Assembly: GCF_026745355.1 (NCBI RefSeq)
Contig: NC_079209.1
Location: 52,002,828-52,066,827, forward strand
Origin: Beta vulgaris subsp. vulgaris
Taxonomy: Eukaryota > Streptophyta > Magnoliopsida > Caryophyllales > Amaranthaceae
Reading direction: 5' to 3'
Length of the DNA: 64,000 bases
The notes below the pieces were generated by a model. That model did not search any database and was not told the DNA's origin. It saw nothing but the letters and a program-made list of their open reading frames with translations. Every line of letters starts with the position of its first letter. The first letter of the stretch is position 1. This document shows positions 1 through 9,700 of the stretch, one piece after another. The position numbers and the translations under genes were made by a program.

Positions 1-228
1 CTCTCATTATGATGCATTAGAATGGATTTTGCGCTACATTCAGGGCACTATTGATCATGGGTTACATTTATATCCTACTTCTTCTCTGTGCGCCTGATGA
101 CTTACACTGATGACACTCGTCGTTCCACGTCCGGATATTGTTGTTTTTTGGGGGGCAAATCTTATGTCCTGGTCTTCTAAGCATCAGGCAACTCTTTATC
201 ACTCTAGCGCAGAGGCAAAATATATAAG
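1..228 (+). pseudogene. Ty1-copia polymerase remnant (RNase H end)
   Basis: Frame 2 from base 2 reads a typical copia RNase H stretch (LRYIQGTIDHGLHLYP) and stops at about base 100. After a frame change it continues with DTRRSTSGYC, and after another with SWSSKHQATL and SSAEAKYI. Intact copia proteins carry about seven residues between YTD and DTRRS, including a catalytic aspartate region. Those residues are missing here, so the fragment is dead. The 5' part lies outside the window. The following 230-360 bases may be LTR-derived. Confidence 0.85.
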
Positions 229-933
229 ATTATATATTTTCTCATTGTCTTAGGATATACTTTGTATAGTTTCCTAATGGTATTAGGACTCGGATTCTTG
301 TAATCCTATATATTTTAATCAATAGAGTCACTCCAGGATTACGGAGTTTCACAATATATGACAGAAAGTTCACAGGTATTAGGGGGGAAAAGTAAGGAGA
401 GAGAAGTACAGACGGTACAATATTTCAGTAAGGAGAGAGAGAAGAGTATCAAAGCGTGATTTCAGTGAGGAGAGAGAAAAGTAAATTTAAAATTCAGGGC
501 CCCATATAATGTGAGGCCCTGTGTTGACTCCCATTTTGCAGCGGTACTGGGTCGGGCTTGAACAGTTAGATATTATACTCTTTATTATGCTATTAAGCAT
601 ATTAATTCCATTACTATAATACTTTCTCAATTGTTTTTAAGTGCATCAATTTTTTTACACGAATTTTAAGAGATGAAAAAAGAGTGGGAAATTGAACCCT
701 GTGGCCATCGACTTAGTTTATCGTTAGGGACATGGAGATAGTAATTGGGGGTAAAAAGGTAAATTAACATCAAAATCTTTGTCAAAAATAATAGAAATGG
801 TGCAACTAAAAGAAAACGGCTCAAATTAGCAAATGGTGCAACAAAAAAAAATACAAAGGAAATATTATACTACTCCCTTTTTTTCTTCATTTTCATGTGC
901 ACCAATAAATCTAAAGTTGATTTTTTGTTTTAA
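229..933. other. Non-coding, possible decayed copia LTR
   Basis: No gene is seen. Bases about 390-480 contain three imperfect copies of an AGTAAGGAGAGAGA motif. A short hairpin-like GGGCCC...GAGGCCC segment lies near 499-525. Homology to an LTR is only inferred from its position after the copia RNase H remnant. Confidence 0.4.
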
Positions 934-1112
934 CAAAAATTATTAAAAGAGACGGTCTAATTTTAATATAAAAGTAGACCTAGTCAAATGGATTAAACTA
1001 GTCACCGAAAGAAATTAACCTAGTCACTATTGGGCTAATTCTCTTTTTAATATTGGGATTACCATTGCCTAATATTAATTTAAAAGTAGGAGGTCTCTTA
1101 CAAGACAAGCTC
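934..1112 (-). mobile_element. Mutator-type MITE, 179 bp
   Basis: The element is bracketed by the 9-bp direct repeat TTGTTTTAA (925-933 and 1113-1121), the target-site length of Mutator-like elements. Its ends contain AGACGGTCTAATTTTAAT and, inverted, a related GAGACC motif. The inner part has TAGTCA-type repeats. It is the same family as the longer copy at 44894-45301, in reverse orientation. It has no coding capacity. Confidence 0.7.
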
Positions 1113-1148
1113 TTGTTTTAATTATTAATCTTCAGATTTTATATGTTT

Positions 1149-1561
1149 TTTGCAGGGATATACCAGGGTATTAGAGCATTTTGTGGGGATATACCTCACT
1201 ACAAATATTTTTGGGATATACCAACCTAAATTTAAGTTTTGTTAAAAGGTATCCAAAACACTATTTCTGGCGAGAAAGTCAAATTTCCGACCTTTGACTT
1301 GCTTAATTATTCTTTGTATAGTGCGTGATATTCAATTACTTCTATTACATTCATTTTCCTCCAACTTCCTCGTTGCTCACTCGCGAGCTCCTACCAAGTC
1401 AAAGGCTAAAAATTTGACTTTCTAACCGAAAATAGTGTTTTTTGGTACCTTTTAACAACACTTTAATTTAGGTTGGTATATCCCTACAAAAAAAAAAAAA
1501 AATAGTGAGGAATACCCCCATAAAGTGCTCTATTATTCTGGTATATCCCCACAAAAAACTC
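1149..1561. mobile_element. Foldback/MITE with ~150-bp inverted arms
   Basis: Arm 1 (about 1149-1301) and arm 2 (about 1397-1561) are inverted copies. They share GGGATATACCA ends, GGTTGGTATATCCC, and AAAAGGTA...AATAGTGTTTT and GTCAAAG blocks. The sequence TATGTTT occurs at both outer edges (1142-1148 and 1562-1568) and could be a 7-bp target duplication. It overlaps the T-rich terminus, so it is not secure. There is no ORF. Confidence 0.65.
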
Positions 1562-1723
1562 TATGTTTAACATTGAAATATAGTTACTCTTAATGTGATA
1601 ACCTTATTTAAAACGGTTTTTTCATCATATACCCCTGACAAATTTTTTTTTGCACCATATACCCTTTCGACTTTTGAAATTCACCATATACCCTTCACTT
1701 TTCAAAAAATACATCAAACTACC

Positions 1724-1761
1724 CTTAATGACTAACGGTGTTAAACTCCGTTAGTCATTAA
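1724..1761. repeat. 14-bp palindromic hairpin inside the left TIR
   Basis: TTAATGACTAACGG (1724-1737) is repeated inverted as CCGTTAGTCATTAA (1748-1761), with a 10-base loop. The same hairpin occurs in the right arm at 2717-2750, with a shorter stem. Confidence 0.85.
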
Positions 1762-2482
1762 CCCCTAAACCCCAATTTAATCCTAATTAACTACCCTAAA
1801 CCTAACCCTAACAATAACACTAACCCTAAACTTAACTAACCCAAAACCTAACCCTAAAAGCCCACAACCCCAACCCACCCCACTACCCATGCCCAGGCCC
1901 ACCACCCTCGACCACCACCTGACCCACCACCCCCACCCTAACCAGAATTTCGCACCCCACCCACCCACCCCACCGGATTTTCGCACATGTAACCGCCACC
2001 CCTGACCGGAATTCGCACCCCACCCCACCGGACGATTTTCGCACCTCCTCCCTTCCGCCATCCCCCACCACGCAGCCCCCCTCCCCTTTTTCCGTCATCC
2101 CCGACCACGCAGCCCCCCTTCCCCCTTTCTGCCATCCCCGACCGCGCAACACCCCCCTCTCCTTTTCTCGCAACTCCCCCTCCCCTGTGGCTGCGCGAGT
2201 TTGCGCGAGTTTGTGCTGCCGGATTTTGCGACTGCTGTGTGAATTTAACCCGCGGCTGCAGGATTTTGCAGTGCTGTGCAAGTTTAACTTGCGGCTGCCG
2301 GATCTTTCACGAGTTTGTGGTGCGGGTACGGTGCTCCGGGTGGCGGAAGAGGAGGGGGTTTCGGGATGCAGGTGGCGGAAGGGTGGAGGGGGTTTTGGGG
2401 TGGTGGGAGGAGGACTGATGTGGTGGGGGTGGGGTGGGGGTGGGGTTGGGGTGGGGTGGGGTTGGGGTGGGGTGGAAGGGGT

Positions 2483-2640
2483 GATGTGGCAGTGGGTAAG
2501 GGGTGGGGGTGATGTGGCAGTGGGTAAGGGATGGGGGTGATGTGGCAGTGGGTTAAGGGGTGGGGGTGATGTGGCAGTGGGTAAGGGGTGAGGGTGATGT
2601 GGCAGTGGGTAAGGGGTGAGGGTGATGTGGTAGTGTGTTA
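2483..2640 (+). repeat. 28-bp G-rich minisatellite
   Basis: Five full units starting GATGTGGCAGTGGGT (2483, 2511, 2539, 2568, 2596) are followed by a partial sixth from 2624. Units differ by single bases. Together with the preceding GGGGTGGGG run (about 2390-2475) this strand has many G-runs that could form G-quadruplexes. Confidence 0.9.
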
Positions 2641-3004
2641 GTTAAAGTGTATTAGATTAGGGTTAGGATTAGGGTTTAATTTAGGTTAGTTAATTAGGGT
2701 TAGAGGGGATTAGGGGTTAATGACTAACGGAAGTCTAACACCGTTAGTCAAAATGGTAAGTTGATGTATTTTTCGAAATGTGAGGGGTATATAATGAATT
2801 TGGAAAGTCGAAAGGGTATACGGTGCAAAAAAAAATTTGTCAGGGGTATATGGTGAAAAAACCGTATTTAAAACATATTTATATATAATAAAAATCAGGG
2901 TGGGTTTCTTCCCATTTATTTATGCTCCCATATCCAAAACCCTCATAGCTTTTCTATCTAAATCCTCCCAAACTTGCCCAGCTACACAGGTCAACGCTTA
3001 AAAG

Positions 3005-3120
3005 TAATGGGGGACACAAGGGAATCCTTTATCCAAAATACAACTAGATAGTGGGATTCGAACTTGTGACCTCAAAGTAAAAAAGTGAGTTCCCTACCAC
3101 CTCCATAAAACAAGCTTACT
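3005..3120 (-). mobile_element. tRNA-derived SINE-like fragment
   Basis: On the minus strand a box-B-like GGTCACAAGTTCGAATCC follows a weak box-A-like GGAGGTGGTAGGG at a tRNA-like distance. No clear tail or target duplication was found, so the ends are uncertain. Confidence 0.45.
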
Positions 3121-3781
3121 TTTTTCTACACCTAATTGAGATGCATGAGCACTAACAATATACACAAACTCCATCAGTTCTTCATCACTTTTTTCTACAC
3201 CTATCGCTCTTCCTATATAGCTCAACTACATAGCTTCTCCAATCTTTCATAATCACCAACTAAGTTTCATACCCGATCACTACACCCATGTTGCTAGGTA
3301 GAGTACCCGTCACTGAGTATGGCATTCCTCATGAATATGATGGCTCATGCTTATAGATGTGCCTAAGTTTTACAACAGGTTGTCACCTTCCACAATCATC
3401 CTCCTTTAACCAAGCTTAGGGCTTACTTATAGGCGGAGTTAAATAAAATATTGATACAACTTCAAAATTATACAAGTTTTTCTACAACCCTAAAATAAAA
3501 AAATATACAATATTATCTTAAAAGATATACAATATATTACAATTTCTTATACAGAGAAAACATTAATCAGAGTATCAGACATTAACTTCGTAACCTATCT
3601 CTATACTTCTCTACCAATTTAATTTCGCCTGCAACACTGAATAAACACTTCCTTCTCATAATTCTACAAACAAAAAATAAAAACAAAATCTTCAAATCCC
3701 TAAAAACTATTGTAATTTATATTCCCTAAACTTCAAAAATCCTAATTCAATTTTCCTCTCATAGCTTTAGTAAAAGGCTTT
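3121..3781. other. 3' flank of the oxidoreductase gene
   Basis: No ORF, repeat or RNA gene is recognised. The part next to 3781 should hold the 3'UTR of the minus-strand oxidoreductase gene. It is AT-rich, and no single poly(A) signal stands out. Confidence 0.4.
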
Positions 3782-6700
3782 TTAATACTTGGCAAAGCCA
3801 GAACTTTGTGCCTTGCCAAGAACGGATTCAATTTCATCAGTTATCAACCCCAGATTTCTGGCCATAGCAAAACCAGCATACAAACCATCCACTGCTGCAC
3901 TAACTATTCCACCTGCAAAACCAGCTCCTTCTCCAACTGGATAAAGTCCCTTCAAAGTTGTGCTCTCGAAAGTCCCACTGTTTCGTGGAATTTGGACTGG
4001 AGAGCTCGTTCTAGTCTATAGAAGATAGTTGATACGAGTGTATTAGAAACATATCAAACAACCTTTTTCATGGTTATTTATATATCCTGTCATTGTTGCT
4101 AAAAGAAATAATTAAGATGTCTATATATATGTCATCATAGTTGCTTAATAATAGTCGTAAATGTTGAATAATAGTCGTAAATGTTGATTTATTAAGCAGC
4201 CCTCAATTGAAGAATGCTAATAATATTAAAGCAGTGTCATAATTCAGAAAAAAAAAATGTAGAAAATATGTTTTCTCTAGAAGGATAAAAAAACTGAAAA
4301 AGCACATTGATTTTAAATGGTGCAAGTACTCACCTCTACTCCATGTAGAAGGGCCTCTTTTGAAATAAATCCTGGGAGCTGAAATAGGTGATTTAAAGAA
4401 GTTAAGTGTTGCTTGATAGTTAGCTCAATATGAGAACCAAATCCAAATTGATAGTGAAGCAAACCTCTTTCTCAAACATCAAGATGGAATCCTGTAGAGC
4501 CTTAGTTATGTGAGTAGGAAATAACTCGCTGAGTTTTGCAGCCTTGACTCCTAAGCGATAGCTTGATTGTGGCAAACACGTAGCTACGAGGATGCAAGGA
4601 GTTTTATTATAGTGGATTGACAAGGCAACAAAAATGAAGTTTGCAAATTAGTCACTAAATCTTCTACCTGATGTCTGATCGTCTAGAAAGTCCGTGACTG
4701 TCTGCACAGGAACCACAAACTTACCACCTCCCATCACAGCTGCTCTTTGCTCAAGTTCCCTCTGAATAATTAAACTGGTTATTAGAAGTATGGAGAAGAG
4801 CTGCATAAAGACTACAGTCTAGACATCATATCAAACAAACATAGCCTCGCAAGTCCCGTACAAGACTTTTTTTGGTTGTTACATCCAACTTTGCCAATAC
4901 CAAAAGAAAGAACGTGTCATGGCTAACTTACCTATGGCTAGATTGAACTTTATCGTCCCTTATGTGAACTTTACTTTTCTCAAAACAGAATTTCTTATAA
5001 TTTCGAATAAAATAATAGGAAAAAATCTGAATTACTTTAGGTGAAAGAAAACTAAGCCTAAACAAAACTTCAGACCATCCAGCTTTAACAAGCATCATTT
5101 TTACTCGTGTGCGTGTGAGAGAGAGCATCTTCAAAATGAAATGAGAAAGCAGAAAGTGACTAAAACCAATAGATATGCATTGGTCCAAGTGACAATTAAA
5201 TCCTAGGATGAATAGTGGCTTACCTGAAAGGCAACACCAGCAAGGGCTCCGTGAAAATTTAAGCTCTCAAAATCCTTCGATGAGACTGTAACAACTAGTG
5301 CCGCATTAGCCCATTTCGAAGAACGTCGAGAAAATGACATACCATTAATACATAGCTCTGATGGATTAGTACTAGTGAGAACAACCTGAAAGGCCATGTT
5401 ATAAAATGTTAAATTAATTGCATTGCACTGACATCTAATTGCTAAACTTCAGAAAACAAAATCACCATAATGACAGAATGCCATATAGATGAAAATATTT
5501 CCTAGAATAAGATAAAATTGACACGCTTTCTCAAAAAATATCATTTTGTCCAAAGACAACCCATTATGTATTAGGGATAGCAAAGGTTCTACAATCCGAT
5601 ATTCCAACATTTCTGTAGCTAATGCTTATTCCCAATTGCATCAACATTACCCAAAATCACACCAAGCTAACGATCAACATCTAATAAAGATATCAAGCAT
5701 CTGAACAGTAGGTATTGACTCACTTTGATGAAGTGGTCTCAAAAGTATAAATACGATTAAGCTACATAAATATATCCTACAAAAATTTGTAAAAGGAATT
5801 AGCACATGTACCTGTCCTCCAGGACACATGCAAAAAGAGTAACAACCACGACTTGCAGATGCATAGGAAGATTCCGATCCCTCTCCACTGAGATAGTTTG
5901 CAATCTTATAATCTGCAACTGGTACCTTGCCACGTCCACCATGAACTTCAGCTGCCCAATTAGCATACTAATAATTCATAAAAGAAAATATATCAGCATG
6001 ACTCAAATATTACCAATTGGCTTGGATGCAAGTTCACACTTCCATGTTCGATATGCAAAAACCAAAACACAATTAAAAAGGATCCATATAGTTACCCAAA
6101 GTAGATATATGTGCACAATGCAAAACAATGCATCCCATGAATTGGCTCAAAAGTCAAGTATAATGTACCCCAAGTAGATATCTTTGTGCAAAATGTACAA
6201 CAATGTGCTGGAAACCAGCTAGACAGACTAATTTTAGGGCAAGTAGCTAAGGATATGATGTATTAAAAGAGGGAAAATCCCCTGGATCAATACAACTGGG
6301 CTCACTTTCGAGAGGTGAGTTCTCTCCAACTACAACAAGAAAGTTTTTAAAGAGATTCTTCTATGCCTTAGCTTATTCCTTAGTCTACTATATATACTAC
6401 CAGTGTAGCTAGGTGAGCTTCCTTCCTGATTTACAGAAGCTTCCTGCCCCGGACACCTCACCAAGGAATAATCATAAGATCAGTCCTAGGTACAATTCCC
6501 TAAGAATATTCTGCTACAGCTGTCATGCTCTGCCCTTGTCTTCTTCTGGTGTAATACCCTTCTTGCCCCTTCTTGCATAAGTGATTAATTTCTTTCCAGT
6601 GCCTTCAGTCCCATGTTGATTTCCAGCATTACTCGCCCCCCAAAGAGCCACCTTGTCCTCAAGGTGGAAGGTTGGAAACCTCTCGGCCATCATGGTGAAG

Positions 6701-9700
6701 TCTTCCCAGGTAGCTTCATAGGGAGGTAGGTCTTTCCATTTGATGAGGACCTCAGTGGGTTGAGACTTGTCCACTGTAGGGGCTCTGACATTCAAGAGTG
6801 CTTCAGGAACTGTCTCCATCACTAACTCAGCAGACAATTGGGGTGGAATTGTGGGGTTGACTGGGATAGGGCCAACAGAATGCTTGAGCTGGGATACATG
6901 AAAGACAGGATGTATCCTGGACATGGGGGGTAGTTTCAGTTTGTAAGCAACAGGGCCCACTTGTTCCAACACCTCAAAAGGACCATAAAACCTGGCGGCT
7001 AGCTTGTCATTTGATGATTTAGACAGGGACTTCTGTCTATATGGTTGGAGCTTAAGGTAAGCTGGCTCACCTACCTTGAATGACAGCTCTCTCCTCTTTC
7101 CATCTTCGTATTGCTTCATGTGCTGCTGTGCCCTCAGTAGGTTAAATTTTAGATCATCCAATATTGCATCCCGTTCCATTAACTGTTCCTCCACTGATGA
7201 CACCAATGTCTGCCTGCCACTGTATCTGGTGAGGTGGGGTGGTGGTCTCCCATATAAGGCCTGGAAAGGAGTGCAAAGAGTAGATGCATGCCAACTGGTA
7301 TTGTACCAGTATTCAGCCCAGTGAAGCCACTTGCCCAAGATTTAGGTTTTCCCCCAATGAAACATCTCAGATAACTTTCAAGGACTTTGTTCACAACTTC
7401 TGTTTGCCCGTCTGATTGAGGGTGGTAGGAGGTGCTGTGATGTAGGGTTGTACCTTGTAGCTTGAAGATCTCTTTCCAGAAAATACTGAGGAACACCTTA
7501 TCCCGGTCTGAGACTATGGTGAGGGGTGTGCCATGAAGCCTCATGACTTCTTTAGTGAAGATTTCAGCTACTGTGGGAGCAGTAAATGGGTGCCTTAGCC
7601 CAATAAAATGAGCATATTTTGTTAACCTGTCAACAACCACGAGTATGGAGTCCTTACCATGAGAGATTGGGAGGCCTTCTATGAAATCCATGCTGATGTC
7701 TTCCCAAACCTGATGAGGAATGGGTAGGGGCTGCAGTAAACCCCCTGGAGTCAGTGAGGATTGTTTGCTTTGTTGACAAGTGTGGCAAGCTTGGACATAC
7801 TTGGCTACTTCCCTGCGCATCCCAGGCCAATACCACTCTGAAGAGAGTCTGTAGTATGTCTTGAGGTCCCCTGAGTGACCACCTATTGGCCCATCGTGGT
7901 ATTCTCGTAGAAGATCTGTAATAAGGGGGCACTTGCTGGGCAGGACCAGCCTTCCCTTGTACAGCAACTGTCCTCGTTCCACTGTGAACCCCTTTGGGTG
8001 CCCTTCCCCTTTTAGTACCTGTTGAGTAACCTGTGCAATGAATGGATCCTGCTTAATGGCTGGCAGCCACTTCTCCCAAGCAAAAGTGCAGGATGTAGTA
8101 AGGGATCCCAACTCCAAACTTCCCCCGTTTTGCCTTGACAAAGCGTCCGCTACAATGTTAGTGTTCCCTGACCTGAAACTTATATCAAAGGTGAATCCCA
8201 GCAGCTTACTAACCCACCTTTGGTATTCAGGATCAATCTCCCGCTGCTCCATAAGAAATTTGAGACTCTGTTGGTCGGTTTTGATGGTGAACTTTCGACC
8301 CAATAAATAGTGCCTCCATTTCATAACAGCCAAGACGATTGCCATAAGCTCCTTCTCATAGATTGATTTTAGCTTAGCCCGAGGACCCAAAGTCTGGCTA
8401 AAGAAGGCTATAGGGTGTCCCTCTTGGGATAGAACAACCCCCAACCCATAGCTAGACGCATCTGTCTCCACTATGAAGGGCTTGGAAAAATCGGGCATTG
8501 CTAATGTGGGTACAGTTGTCATGGCTTGTTTAAGGGTGAGGAAGGCTTGGTTGGCTTCTGGGGTCCATATGAAGTTGTCTTTCTTGAGTAATTGAGTTAG
8601 GGGGGAGGCAATTTTAGCATAGCCTGCTACAAACTTGCGGTAGTATCCTGTGAGACCCAAAAATCCCCTCAATCCTTTGATGTTCGTGGGCTGTGGCCAC
8701 TCAGTCATGGCTGTAATTTTGGATTGGTCCACCGAAACTCCTGCCTCAGATATTACATGGCCCAAGTAGGCTATCTTGGGCTCCCCAAATTCGCACTTCT
8801 CTGCATTCACATAAAGCTGGTGTTTGGCTAGTTGTGAGAGGGCTAGGTCTAAGTGTTCTTTGTGGAGCTCAAGAAAGGGGCTGTAAATTAGGATGTCATC
8901 GAAGAAAACCAAGATGAATTTGCGGAGATAAGGTTTGAAGACTTCATTCATCAAGGATTGGAAGGTTGCGGGTGCATTGGTGAGGCCAAAAGGCATCACC
9001 AAAAATTCATAATGCCTTGGTGAGTGCGAAAAGCGGTTTTGTGTTCATCCCCCTCTTTCATTCTAATCTGATGGTAACCGGATTTCAGGTCCAATTTGGA
9101 AAAAATGGTGGCTCCCCTCAATTCATCAAGGAACTCATCAATCATGGGTATAGGGTACTTGTCGGGTACAGTGGATTTGTTGAGGGCACGGTAGTCTACA
9201 CAGAATCTCCAACTACCACCTTTTTTTTTCACTAGAAGAACCGGACTGGAGAAGGGGCAGGAGGAGGGCCTAATGAGCCCGGCTTGCATCATATCATGGA
9301 TGAGGTTTTCTATTTCATCCTTTTGAATCTGGGGATACCTGAAGGGTCTGACGCTAATGGGATCGCTGCCTTCCTTCAGCACCACCGCATGTTCATGGCC
9401 TGGGACTGGGGGTAGGGTGTTGGGCATAGAGAAGATTTCTTAGTGTTTGGCTAAGATGTGTGTCAGGCAGGGTGGGATTTTGTGGTGGTGGTTATGCTCC
9501 TGTTCTCCCTCCAGGCCATTAAACTCCACTAAGTACCCCATTCCTCCTTTGGTAATCGTCTTCATCATCGTTAGCACCTAACGACGGATCCCCTTTTAAG
9601 GTGATTGTTTCTTGTCCCACAGAGAATTTAATGGTCTGGGTCTTCCAATTATTGGTCATGGTTCCCAACTTTTCAAGCCATTGTATTCCCAATATCACGT

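Larger units (their letters stand above)
1614..2864. mobile_element. Non-autonomous Mutator-like element, 1251 bp
   Basis: A perfect 9-bp target duplication TATTTAAAA flanks the element (1605-1613 and 2865-2873). The ends are inverted repeats of about 200 bp starting CGGTTTTTTCA. They align through to CTAACCCTAA-type telomere-like repeats on both inner sides. The interior is C/G-biased: C-rich to about 2180, then very G-rich 2390-2640, with a 28-bp minisatellite. ORFs inside are low-complexity and not credible genes. Long TIRs and a 9-bp TSD fit the Mutator superfamily. No transposase is present, so movement would need a partner in trans. Confidence 0.85.

Noticed and set aside
1783..2540. 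Several Gly/Trp- or Arg/Gly-rich ORFs on both strands
   Set aside because: They only translate the G-rich and telomere-like repeats of the Mutator-like element.
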